64,000 nt of DNA from Paenarthrobacter ilicis (GTDB lineage: Bacteria > Actinomycetota > Actinomycetes > Actinomycetales > Micrococcaceae), in contig NZ_JAFBCD010000001.1 of assembly GCF_016907545.1 (NCBI RefSeq), positions 2,108,001-2,172,000 on the forward strand. Reading direction: 5' to 3'. Of the stretch, positions 56,366-64,000 are shown piece after piece. Below the pieces are notes generated by a model, which saw nothing but the letters and a program-made list of their open reading frames with translations, searched no databases and had not been told where the DNA came from. The translations under genes were made by a program, and so were the position numbers. Within the stretch, counting starts at the first letter, position 1. Each line of letters begins with the position of its first letter.

Positions 56366-57328
56366 ATGGCACGCTCACGCCACTCGGATGCGCTCCGGGC
56401 TGCACAGATGTATTACCTGCAGGACCTGACCATGGACGCGATCGCAAGAGAGCTGCGAACGTCTCGGTCAACGGTTTCCCGGCTGCTCTCTTCCGCCCGG
56501 GAAACAGGGTTGGTCCAGGTCCAGATCCGGAGCCCGTTTGACACCGGACCGGAACTGGAAAGCCAGATCCGGTCCCGCTACGGTGTGGACGTCCACGTGG
56601 TCCCTGTCCTGGATACGCTGAACGAAGCAGAGACCCTGGACCGCGTGGCAATGCAGGCCGCCCGGACCATCGGCCCCCTGGTGGACTCGAATGCGATCAT
56701 CGGAGTGGCCTGGGGTTCCACCCTCAGCGCGGTGAGCCGGCACCTCACCCGAAAAGTCACCCACGACAGCATCGTGGTCCAACTCAACGGCGCCGGAAAC
56801 ATGCAGACCACGGGAATCACCTACGCCAGCGACATCATGCGGCGCTTCGGCAACGCCTACGGTGCCCGTGTTGAACAGTTTCCAGTCCCGGCCTTTTTCG
56901 ATCATGCGTCCACCAAGACGGCCATGTGGAATGAACGCAGCGTTCAACGCATTCTGGACCTGCAAGCCCGCATGAGCATCGCTATTTTTGGTGTTGGATC
57001 GGTCCACTCCGACTACCCCAGCCATGTTTACGCCGGCGGATACCTCGACGAACATGACCTCGCCGTCCTCGCCGACGATGACGTGGTGGGCGATGTGGCC
57101 ACCGTCTTCTTCCGAAGCGACGGATCATCGGATGGCATCACCCTCAACGAGAGGTCCACAGGGCCAAGCCACGAGCAATTGCGGCAGGTGCGGCGGCGGA
57201 TCTGCGTTGTGTCAGGGGCATCCAAGATCAACGGGCTCCAGGGCGCACTGGCTGCCGGCCTGGCCACGGACCTCATTCTTGACGAAGCCTCGGCCCGACG
57301 CCTCGTCAGTTTCACCAGCCACCCCTGA
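56366..57328 (+). CDS. SorC-family sugar-binding transcriptional regulator
   Basis: 320 aa. The N-terminal HTH (LRAAQMYYLQDLTMDAIARELRTSRSTVSRLLSSARETGLV) is followed by a SorC/DeoR-type effector domain (IIGVAWGSTLSAV; VVQLNGAGNM; FGVGSVHSDYPSHVYAGGY; LQGALAAGLATDLILDEASAR). Such regulators sense phosphorylated sugars. Position opposite glpD makes it the likely regulator of glycerol or polyol genes, which is inference. The ATG at 56366 has GGAAGGAA (56353-56360) at good spacing; the ATG six codons earlier overlaps that SD. Confidence 0.9.
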   Translation: MARSRHSDALRAAQMYYLQDLTMDAIARELRTSRSTVSRLLSSARETGLVQVQIRSPFDTGPELESQIRSRYGVDVHVVPVLDTLNEAETLDRVAMQAARTIGPLVDSNAIIGVAWGSTLSAVSRHLTRKVTHDSIVVQLNGAGNMQTTGITYASDIMRRFGNAYGARVEQFPVPAFFDHASTKTAMWNERSVQRILDLQARMSIAIFGVGSVHSDYPSHVYAGGYLDEHDLAVLADDDVVGDVATVFFRSDGSSDGITLNERSTGPSHEQLRQVRRRICVVSGASKINGLQGALAAGLATDLILDEASARRLVSFTSHP

Positions 57329-57349
57329 AGTAATAGTGCTCTGAGTAGG

Positions 57350-57355
57350 TAGAGT
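57350..57355 (+). promoter_or_regulatory. Candidate -10 hexamer, leaderless aldo/keto reductase
   Basis: TAGAGT, seven bases, then the ATG at 57363. No SD is present. Confidence 0.4.
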
Positions 57356-57362
57356 CGTTGCT

Positions 57363-58244
57363 ATGAGATTGCCTGCCCACCTGACCTTGAACAATGGCGT
57401 CCAGATGGATCGACTGGGCTACGGGCTCTACAAAGTACCTCCAGAAGACGCCGGCACCCTGGTAACCACCGCGCTTGGCGAAGGCTACCGTCGCTTCGAC
57501 ACTGCGGCGATGTACGGAAACGAAACAGGGGTGGGCCGGGCCTTGGGCGGGGCCCTGGGCGACGCCGCAGAGACAAACCTTGGCTCGGGAGGATCCGGAG
57601 AATCGGTGCACGTCCTTTCACGGGAGGACATCTTCGTCACCACCAAGGTGTGGAACGACGACCACGGCTACGACGCCACGCTCCGGGCCTTCAACACCTC
57701 CATGTCCAACCTCGGGTTGGACTACCTGGACCTCTACCTCATTCACTGGCCCTGCGCCGGCAAGGGACTCTTCGTCCAAACCTACAAAGCGCTGGAGACC
57801 CTCTACCGGGAGGGAAAAGTGCGGGCCATCGGCGTCTCCAACTTCCAGCCCTCCCACCTTGATGCCCTCATGCAGGACGCGGAAGTTGTCCCCGCAGTCA
57901 ACCAGATTGAACTCCACCCCTGGCTCCAGCAGAACCGGTTAAGGACACTGCATCAGCAACTGGGCATCGCAACAGAGGCGTGGAGTCCGCTGGGCCGCGG
58001 ACAAATCCTGAAGGACCCCGCCATCCTTATGCTGGCTGAAAAACATGGCCGGACCCCGGCGCAGATCATCATCCGCTGGCACCTCCAGTTGGGGAACCTC
58101 GTCATCCCCAAAGCAAGCTCGGCGGAACGCATCAAGGAAAACCATTCAGTCTCGGATTTCGCCTTGGATGCCGCCGACATGGATGCCATGTCCGGCCTTG
58201 AACGCCATCATCGAACCGGGTCGCACCCGGACAATGTGAACTAG
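57363..58244 (+). CDS. Aldo/keto reductase (2,5-diketo-gluconate reductase-like)
   Basis: 293 aa. The catalytic tetrad is visible as Asp and Tyr in RRFDTAAMYGNETGVGRAL, Lys in FVTTKVWNDDHG and His in DLYLIHWPCAG. The NADPH-binding end is VIPKASSAERIKEN. About 20 extra residues (ALGDAAETNLGSGGSGESVH) are inserted between the Tyr helix and the Lys strand, where most relatives have a short turn. It reduces small aldehydes or ketones in the cytosol. It leads a run with a hydrolase and a glycosyltransferase (11-bp gap, then 4-bp overlap). Confidence 0.92.
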   Translation: MRLPAHLTLNNGVQMDRLGYGLYKVPPEDAGTLVTTALGEGYRRFDTAAMYGNETGVGRALGGALGDAAETNLGSGGSGESVHVLSREDIFVTTKVWNDDHGYDATLRAFNTSMSNLGLDYLDLYLIHWPCAGKGLFVQTYKALETLYREGKVRAIGVSNFQPSHLDALMQDAEVVPAVNQIELHPWLQQNRLRTLHQQLGIATEAWSPLGRGQILKDPAILMLAEKHGRTPAQIIIRWHLQLGNLVIPKASSAERIKENHSVSDFALDAADMDAMSGLERHHRTGSHPDNVN

Positions 58245-58255
58245 GGAGTACCGCC

Positions 58256-59200
58256 GTGACAAAAGTGGACACCCACCAATCCCCCGACGTTCCGGGGAAT
58301 TCCCTGGAATTTTTCAGCCCCGCACTGAAGGGCCGTACGGTTTCCGCGCGCGTGGACGTTGATGGCAGCAGCATCGCCTATTGGACGTACGAACCCGTGA
58401 CCGTGACAGCGGCGACCCGCACCATTCTGGTGGTCCACGGATTCAGGGGCGATCACCATGGCTTGCTGCGCGTGGCCGATCAGCTTCCTGAAATGCGGAT
58501 CATCATGCCTGACCTGCCCGCATTCGGAGCTTCCGAGTCTTTTGTGGGCCTCGTCCACAGCGTGGAGAATTACGGACGGTTCCTCGCCGGCTTCATGGCG
58601 GCCCTTGGCCTGGGGCCGCAGACAGTTTTGCTGGGCCATTCGTTCGGGTCCATTGTGGTGAGCCATTTCGTGGCCGGCCACCCCGGCGTGGTCAACCCCC
58701 TGATCCTGATCAACCCCATCGCCGCGCCCGCGTTGGAGGGGCCCAAGGGCATCATGACAAAACTTGCCGTGCTGTATTACCAAGTGTCCGCCAAGCTCCC
58801 CGAGTCCGTGGGACAGGGGCTGCTGCGGAACAGGGCCATTGTCCGGGTCATGAGCATCACCATGGCCAAGACCAAAGACAAGAATCTGCGCCGCTTCATC
58901 CACGGACAACACGACTCCTATTTCAGTGCCTTCTCCGACAGGAAGAGCTTGCTGGAATCCTTCAAGGCCTCTGTTTCCGGAAATGTCACTGAGGTTGCCG
59001 ATCACCTGACCCTGCCTGTCCTGCTGATTGCCGGAGAGAAGGATGAGATCGCCACCCTGCCGGACCAGCACAAACTGATGAAACGGCTGCCGGACGGAAC
59101 GCTGGTGGTGATACCCGGCGTCGGGCACCTCATCCACTACGAAACGCCCGCACCCGCAGCCACAGCAATCCGCACTTTCCTGGAGGAACATCCCGCGTGA
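58256..59200 (+). CDS. Alpha/beta hydrolase
   Basis: 314 aa. TILVVHGFRGDHHG (oxyanion), VLLGHSFGSIVVSHFV (nucleophile Ser), LLIAGEKDEIATL (acid Asp) and VIPGVGHLIHYETP (His) give a full triad. The closest look is the esterase/haloperoxidase-like group, and no substrate can be assigned. The GTG start is 11 bp after the reductase. The stop overlaps the next gene's GTG by 4 bp (GTGA), so it is coupled to the glycosyltransferase. Confidence 0.88.
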   Translation: MTKVDTHQSPDVPGNSLEFFSPALKGRTVSARVDVDGSSIAYWTYEPVTVTAATRTILVVHGFRGDHHGLLRVADQLPEMRIIMPDLPAFGASESFVGLVHSVENYGRFLAGFMAALGLGPQTVLLGHSFGSIVVSHFVAGHPGVVNPLILINPIAAPALEGPKGIMTKLAVLYYQVSAKLPESVGQGLLRNRAIVRVMSITMAKTKDKNLRRFIHGQHDSYFSAFSDRKSLLESFKASVSGNVTEVADHLTLPVLLIAGEKDEIATLPDQHKLMKRLPDGTLVVIPGVGHLIHYETPAPAATAIRTFLEEHPA

Positions 59201-60270
59201 AAATCGTCATCGACGCCCGCTTCACCAGAACGGACCATCACGATGGCATCAGCCGCTATGGTTCCAGCCTCATCGCCGCCACAGCACGGATTGCCGACGT
59301 CACCATGCTCATCAGTGACAAACGGCAGTTGGCACTCTTGCCTGACGTGCCCTACGTCCTCATCAACAGTCCCCTGTCCCCCATGGAATTGTTCGTGGCC
59401 CACAGGATCAACCCGTTGGGTGCAGATGTGGTGGTGTGCCCCATGCAAACCATGGGTACCTGGGGCAGGCGGTACGGCCTCGTGCTGACACTGCACGATC
59501 TCATCTACTACGAGCACCCCACGCCGCCGGGCTTCCTGCCTGCGCCCGTCAGAGTGCTGTGGAGGCTTTACCACAAGGCTTTTTGGCCGCAACGGCTCCT
59601 GCTGAACCGTGCCGACGCAGTGGCCACCATCAGCCAAACCACCAAAGCGCTCATGGCCAAGTACCGCTTGACGAAGAAGCCGGTAAGGATTGTCGGCAAT
59701 GCACCCCAGCCCGGCCAGCAGCCCCGCGATCCCGACGCCGGAGCCAACAAAGCCTTGCTCTACATGGGCTCTTTCATGCCCTATAAAAACGTGGAAACCA
59801 TGATCAAGGGCATGGCTGGTCTTGACGGCTACACCCTGCATCTTCTGAGCAGGATCAACCCGGCACGAAAAGCTGAACTGGAGTCGATCGTCCCTGCCGG
59901 GGCCAGCGTCCAGTTCCACAACGGGGTCACCGACGCCGAGTACGATCACCTGCTGCTCGGAGCAACCGCGCTCATCAGCCTCTCCCGCGCCGAGGGCTAC
60001 GGCTTACCGCTGGTTGAGGCCATGGCCTTGGGCACGCCCGTCATCGCCAGCGATATCCCCATTTTCCGGGAAGTCGGCGGCGAAGCAGTGAGCTATGTTG
60101 ACCCCGGATCGCCGCAGGAATTCGCGAAGGCCGTCACGGCTTTGGGCAATGACGCGCTGTGGAAGGAACGGTCCCGGCAATCCGCTGAACGTGCTGCCCT
60201 TTTCTCATGGGATCAATCGGCCCGGCAACTCCTGGACGTAGCCAACGAAGTGGCCGCACTCAGGCGTTAG
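59197..60270 (+). CDS. GT4-family glycosyltransferase
   Basis: 357 aa. MKIVIDARF...DGISRYGSSLIAAT is a typical GT-B N-terminal start. The donor-binding half carries ALLYMGSFMPYKNVETMIKGM and the EGYGLPLVEAMALGTPVIASDIPIFREVGGEA segment (E-x7-E), the GT4 signature. It transfers a sugar from a nucleotide-sugar to an unknown acceptor, probably in envelope glycan synthesis. GGAGGAAC (59182-59189) serves the GTG. The stop codon overlaps the priA stop on the opposite strand by 3 bp. Confidence 0.9.
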   Translation: MKIVIDARFTRTDHHDGISRYGSSLIAATARIADVTMLISDKRQLALLPDVPYVLINSPLSPMELFVAHRINPLGADVVVCPMQTMGTWGRRYGLVLTLHDLIYYEHPTPPGFLPAPVRVLWRLYHKAFWPQRLLLNRADAVATISQTTKALMAKYRLTKKPVRIVGNAPQPGQQPRDPDAGANKALLYMGSFMPYKNVETMIKGMAGLDGYTLHLLSRINPARKAELESIVPAGASVQFHNGVTDAEYDHLLLGATALISLSRAEGYGLPLVEAMALGTPVIASDIPIFREVGGEAVSYVDPGSPQEFAKAVTALGNDALWKERSRQSAERAALFSWDQSARQLLDVANEVAALRR

Positions 60271-62381
60271 AGGACGTCCACACCGTCCAAACGAAGCTGG
60301 ACGGGACCGGATATCCTTTTGGCGGCGCTGGCGGCCCGGACAGACCTCATGGTGCGGGTGGCTTCCGCTGCCTCCGCATACGGAATGAAGAACAGTGTCC
60401 TCACATCCGGTTCCTCACCGGCGGCAGACGCATGCGCGGGTCCTTGCCCCAGCTGGACCGGCGCAGGACCGGCAGTTCGCAGTGCTTTGCCCGGCTCCGA
60501 CGGGAGCGCCGCGGTCACAGCCGCGGAAAAATGATCGACGTCGGCCCTGGCACCGGTGATCGACGCAACCCTGACAGCAGGGGGCAGCTGGAGCTCCTTC
60601 CGCAGCGCCAGCTCCCGGGAAGCGAAACCGGCCGGGTCCCACCGCAGCAGGGCGCCGGTCCCGGCGGTGTCGTCAGCCGTGATCACCACCAGGCCACCAT
60701 CCCTGGCGGGCTTCACCAAGGCGGATGCATTGAACCAACGGCGGACGGCGTCCTCGCCCGCCCTGAGGTTTTCCCTCCGCAGGAGCGAATTCCCGTCCAG
60801 CAAAACAGCTGCGGCATACCCGTGCTCCGTCACGGGCTCAGCGCCCACCGTGGCCACCACCAAGGCAGGGGTATCCGGAACGGACGCCTTGATGTGCTCA
60901 CCGGAGGACGTTACTACCGGTTTGCCGGGGAACGCCCGGCCCAGTTCCTCGGCCGTGCGCATGACCCCTGCCGCACCCCGGCGCAGCCTTGTTCCGCTGC
61001 AGTGGCTGCAACGCCACTGGGGAGCAGGCGTTGAACACCACCGGCATGTGGGCATGGCTGATCCGCTGGAAACAGCCAAAGGACCTTGGCAGGCATTGCA
61101 GCGTGCGAGTTCCCGGCAGGTTTCGCACACCAAGGACGGCGCGTAACCCGCCCGCGCGACCTGGACCAGCACAGGACCGTGTTCCAGGCCCTCCTTGGCT
61201 GCCCGCCACGCCGCACCGGGCAGACGGGCGATCCTGGCCAACGGATCACGCTCTTGCTCAAAGCTGTCGGCCGTGTTCAGGACACGCGGGACTGTGGACC
61301 GTACAGAAGGTCGGGGCGCCTCCACGGGAACTGCCCAGTGGGATTCCACCAAGCGCTGCAACTCGGTGCTGCGGCTGTGGGCCGCCATGAGGCAAGCAGC
61401 CTTTTCCCGCTCTGCCCGCAGAAGAAGAACTTCCCGGGTGTGGGCATATGGCGCGCGCTGTTCAATGTGGAGGTCGTCGCCGTCGTCCCAGCAGACCACC
61501 AATCCAAGGTCACGGACGGGAGCGTAGGCGGCCGACCGTGTTCCGATTGCCACCCCGGCGGAACCGGTGAGTACGCGCAGGAAATTCCTGTAGCGGGGAG
61601 TTTGGCCATCGTCCGCCGTCAGCCGCGCGATGTCAGACGGCGGGAGCACCTCTTCCAGGGCACGCTCCACCCGGTCCAGGTCACGATAGTCAGGAACAAC
61701 CACCACAGCGCCGCGTCCGGAGCTTCGGACGGACGCTACGGCTGCCGCTACCAGAGCCGGCCAGCCTCCGGGCCCGTAACCCTGCAATGCCGTGAGCACG
61801 GCCTTGGGCGAGCCGCCGGACATCAGGTGCTGCAAGTAGGCCGTGCCGTTGGTGTACATCCCCCAAGCCTGGGCGCCGTGGGTGGCAGGCACCACTGGAT
61901 CCTGCTGCGTTTCCGGTCCCGGCTGGATGCTGCCACCTTGGAGTTCTTTCTCCACCTTGGCGATCCGTGGCGGGATGGCCGTCCGCAGGACATCGCTGAG
62001 AGTTCCGGCGTACCTGGCGGCTACCGCGCCGGCAAGATCAGCGATCGCCGGAGTCAGGACAGTTACGGGCGAGACCACTTTGTGAAGGGGCGTGAGGGCT
62101 CCGGAGGCGTCGGAGGATTCACTGCGCTCCAGGATGTAGCCGGCAAGCTCCTGTCCATTGAACTTCACCTTGACGCGGACACCAGGGACGGCGGCCTCCG
62201 CGAGCTCGGCGGGAACGCTGTAGTCGAAGGGCCTGTCAAGGTGCGGCAATGGTGACTCCAGCACAACGCGGGCTACGGGGAGGTGCGCTGCCAACGGAAG
62301 GGAGTCCACTGGTGGACGGACCGGGAACCCTTGAAGCAGGGAGGGTTGCAACAGCGACGGCTGGACTTCATGTCCGTGCAT
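60267..62381 (-). CDS. priA: Primosomal protein N' (PriA), helicase motifs degenerate
   Basis: 704 aa. The N-terminal DNA-binding domain (ARVVLESPLPHLDRPFDYSVP...GVRVKVKFNGQELAGYIL) and the eight-cysteine zinc region (CETCRELARCNAC...PTCRWC...WRCSHC) are intact. The helicase core is not: where E. coli PriA has a GxTGSGKT P-loop this protein reads ALQGYGPGGWPAL, and the DEEH box is replaced by CWDDGDDLH. This is the known actinobacterial form, probably a replication-restart loader without helicase activity. GGAGGAG precedes the ATG at 62381. It follows metK by 160 bp with a large hairpin between. Confidence 0.9.
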   Translation of the reverse strand: MHGHEVQPSLLQPSLLQGFPVRPPVDSLPLAAHLPVARVVLESPLPHLDRPFDYSVPAELAEAAVPGVRVKVKFNGQELAGYILERSESSDASGALTPLHKVVSPVTVLTPAIADLAGAVAARYAGTLSDVLRTAIPPRIAKVEKELQGGSIQPGPETQQDPVVPATHGAQAWGMYTNGTAYLQHLMSGGSPKAVLTALQGYGPGGWPALVAAAVASVRSSGRGAVVVVPDYRDLDRVERALEEVLPPSDIARLTADDGQTPRYRNFLRVLTGSAGVAIGTRSAAYAPVRDLGLVVCWDDGDDLHIEQRAPYAHTREVLLLRAEREKAACLMAAHSRSTELQRLVESHWAVPVEAPRPSVRSTVPRVLNTADSFEQERDPLARIARLPGAAWRAAKEGLEHGPVLVQVARAGYAPSLVCETCRELARCNACQGPLAVSSGSAMPTCRWCSTPAPQWRCSHCSGTRLRRGAAGVMRTAEELGRAFPGKPVVTSSGEHIKASVPDTPALVVATVGAEPVTEHGYAAAVLLDGNSLLRRENLRAGEDAVRRWFNASALVKPARDGGLVVITADDTAGTGALLRWDPAGFASRELALRKELQLPPAVRVASITGARADVDHFSAAVTAALPSEPGKALRTAGPAPVQLGQGPAHASAAGEEPDVRTLFFIPYAEAAEATRTMRSVRAASAAKRISGPVQLRLDGVDVL

Positions 62382-62436
62382 CAAACGTCTCCTCCGCTCC
62401 CCCGCCACCGTGCCCCACGGGGCATCATCAACCACG

Positions 62437-62472
62437 GATGCCCGCAACGGGATGGCTCCCGCTGCGGGCATC
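62437..62472 (-). terminator. Nested stem-loop between metK and priA
   Basis: GATGCCCGCA/TGCGGGCATC (10 bp), one mismatch, then CGGGA/TCCCG (5 bp) around a TGGC loop. It is very stable, without a U-run. Confidence 0.6.
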
Positions 62473-62541
62473 TCTTGGGTTCAAGCCAACCACGGGCCTC
62501 TGACATTAAAGCAACCGCAAGGCCGGCAGGCCTCCGCCTGA

Positions 62542-63771
62542 TCAGGCGTTGAAGTATTCCTTCAGATCCGCCACGCGGTCCAGCCGCTCCCAGGTGAAGT
62601 CGGGATCTTCACGGCCGAAGTGGCCATGGGCCGCAGTCTTGGCGTAGATGGGCCTCTTGAGGTCCAGTGCGTCGATGATGGCACGCGGGCGCAGGTCGAA
62701 AAGCTCGTCGATCGCTTCGCTGATGCGTGCAGGATCAACGGTCTCCGTGCCGAACGTTTCCACGTAGGTGCCCACGGGGCGGGCTTGGCCAATCGCGTAG
62801 GCGATCTGGATTTCAGCCCGCTTTGCCAATCCGGCCGCAACCACGTTCTTGGCAACCCAGCGCATGGCGTAGGCTGCGGAACGGTCAACCTTGGACGGAT
62901 CCTTGCCGGAGAAAGCGCCGCCGCCGTGGCGTGCAAATCCACCGTAGGTATCCACGATGATCTTGCGCCCGGTCAGACCAGCGTCACCCACAGGGCCCCC
63001 GATCACAAAGGCGCCCGCAGGGTTGAGGATGTTGGCCGTGCGGGAAATGTCCAGGTTGGACGCGGCCATGACCGGCTCAATCACGTAGCTGGCCAGGTCG
63101 GCGCGAAGCTGCTCCAGGCTGGATTCTTCGGCATGCTGGCTGGAAATCACCACGGTTTCCACGGAAACCGGCCGGTCGCCGTCGTAACCCACCGTCACCT
63201 GGGTCTTGCCGTCAGGGCGGAGGTAGGAAAGCTCACCGTTCTTGCGGACTTCCGTCAGACGCTCGGAGAGCCGGTGCGCGAGCCAGATAGGAGTTGGCAT
63301 GTAGGACGCGGTCTCGTCGCTTGCGTATCCGAACATGATGCCCTGATCGCCCGCACCTTGGAGGTCGTAATCGTCCTCCTGGCGGCCTTCGCGTGCCTCG
63401 ATTGAATTGAAGACGCCTCCGGCGATGTCATTGGACTGTTGGCCGATGGAGACCGACACACCGCAGCGCGCACCGTCGAAGCCGTTGGCCGACGAGTCGT
63501 AACCAATCCCGAGGATTGTTTCGCGGACGATTTGGGGGATCTCCACGTACGCGTCCGTAGTGACCTCGCCGGCTACGTGCACCAGTCCTGTGGTTGCCAT
63601 GGTCTCCACGGCCACGCGGGATTCAGGGTCGGCAGCCAGCAGCGCGTCCAGGATGGAATCGCTGATCTGGTCGCAAATCTTGTCCGGGTGCCCCTCGGTG
63701 ACCGACTCGGACGTGAAGAGCCGGAGTTTCGACGGGGTGCCATGAGGTTCATGCTGCAGCGGTAAAGTCAC
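62542..63771 (-). CDS. metK: S-adenosylmethionine synthetase
   Basis: 409 aa. It makes S-adenosylmethionine from methionine and [39 protein letters not shown] (ATP loop) and [23 protein letters not shown] (P-loop-like motif) are the MetK signatures. AAGGTGG precedes the GTG start. The gap to coaBC is only 76 bp and I see no SAM riboswitch there, so it is likely co-transcribed with coaBC. Confidence 0.97.
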   Translation of the reverse strand: MTLPLQHEPHGTPSKLRLFTSESVTEGHPDKICDQISDSILDALLAADPESRVAVETMATTGLVHVAGEVTTDAYVEIPQIVRETILGIGYDSSANGFDGARCGVSVSIGQQSNDIAGGVFNSIEAREGRQEDDYDLQGAGDQGIMFGYASDETASYMPTPIWLAHRLSERLTEVRKNGELSYLRPDGKTQVTVGYDGDRPVSVETVVISSQHAEESSLEQLRADLASYVIEPVMAASNLDISRTANILNPAGAFVIGGPVGDAGLTGRKIIVDTYGGFARHGGGAFSGKDPSKVDRSAAYAMRWVAKNVVAAGLAKRAEIQIAYAIGQARPVGTYVETFGTETVDPARISEAIDELFDLRPRAIIDALDLKRPIYAKTAAHGHFGREDPDFTWERLDRVADLKEYFNA

Positions 63772-63847
63772 TCGACCACCTTACTGGGTTGCGGGACGGG
63801 GGCATCGGCCTTGTGTCCCTTTGCTAAGAATTGGGGTGTGGGATCCG

Positions 63848-64000
63848 TTACATCGCCGGAACAGTCCGGGCCAGCTCAGTCCCCACCCTGTGGATCACGG
63901 CTGCGGCCACGTCGGCCTTGCTGCCGGCTGCTGACTGGTGCTCCGGGTCCGCACTGGACAGGATGACAACGGAGTTCTCGTCCTGTCCAAAAACCCTGCC
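63848..64000 (-). CDS. coaBC: Phosphopantothenoylcysteine decarboxylase/ligase, C-terminal fragment
   Basis: The window edge cuts this gene; only the last 50 codons are present. Reading in from the edge, the frame gives GRVFGQDENSVVILS and then SKADVAAAVIHRVGTELA before the stop. FGxDxNxVxI and KxxVAxxI are the C-terminal hallmarks of the CoaB ligase domain, which joins cysteine to 4'-phosphopantothenate in coenzyme A synthesis. It lies upstream of metK on the same strand, 76 bp apart, as in many actinobacteria. Confidence 0.82.
   Translation of the reverse strand, partial: GRVFGQDENSVVILSSADPEHQSAAGSKADVAAAVIHRVGTELARTVPAM

Noticed and set aside
63772..63847. SAM riboswitch before metK
   Set aside because: The gap is only 76 bp and contains only an SD and spacer; no room or pattern for a SAM aptamer.

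Overview
This is a high-GC actinobacterial chromosome segment, best matched to the Micrococcaceae (Arthrobacter or Paenarthrobacter type). The grounds are the actinobacterial bcc-aa3 respiratory genes with the ctaF subunit, the DUF3043, DUF3054 and DUF3097 families, a class-2 PyrD, frequent GTG and TTG starts, and the conserved gene order trpD/ctaE-qcrCAB, hrcA-dnaJ-rsmE, phoH-ybeY-hlyC-era, recO-uppS, lepA-hemW, rpsT/holA-comEC-comEA and leuS. There is no sign of a prophage, IS element or CRISPR array. It reads as core chromosome with a few accessory genes.

Layout. 1-6.5 kb: a 5'-truncated UvrA-like ATPase, an ECF sigma factor fused to a zinc-finger tail, a double-length Lrp/AsnC regulator, two coupled VOC-fold proteins, a DUF3054 membrane protein, a small Lrp-type ligand-binding protein and trpD. 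6.7-15.8 kb: terminal respiratory chain (ctaE-qcrC-qcrA-qcrB on +; ctaC-ctaD-ctaF and erpA on -), with a DasR-like GntR regulator between the two groups. 16-23.2 kb: M20 dipeptidase, DUF3043, pyrD, then an FAD dehydrogenase with two paralogous alpha/beta hydrolases. 23.2-26.7 kb: uppS, recO, leuA with a leader. 26.8-40 kb: M13 peptidase, LCP protein, era, hlyC, ybeY, phoH, GerMN lipoprotein, rsmE, dnaJ, hrcA (CIRCE), DUF3097, DUF4870. 40-51.8 kb: hemW, lepA, a lone PemK/MazF-like protein, rpsT, holA, comEC, comEA, degV, leuS with a leader. 51.9-57.3 kb: glycerol catabolism (glpK, glpF, glpD) facing a SorC-type regulator. 57.4-64 kb: aldo/keto reductase, hydrolase, glycosyltransferase, priA, metK and the 3' end of coaBC.

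The most interesting signals are not protein genes. Both leucine genes, leuA (synthesis) and leuS (tRNA charging), are preceded by tiny leader ORFs, MLLLSCRGEA and MCEILLLS, each with three consecutive leucine codons. The leuA leader is followed by an inverted repeat whose loop can pair downstream as a pseudoknot. The leuS leader is followed by an intrinsic terminator. A second theme is leaderless transcription: at least a dozen starts, including both leucine leaders, have a TAnnnT hexamer ending 6-7 nt before the start codon and no Shine-Dalgarno. A near-consensus DasR operator lies at the GntR promoter, and a CIRCE element precedes hrcA.
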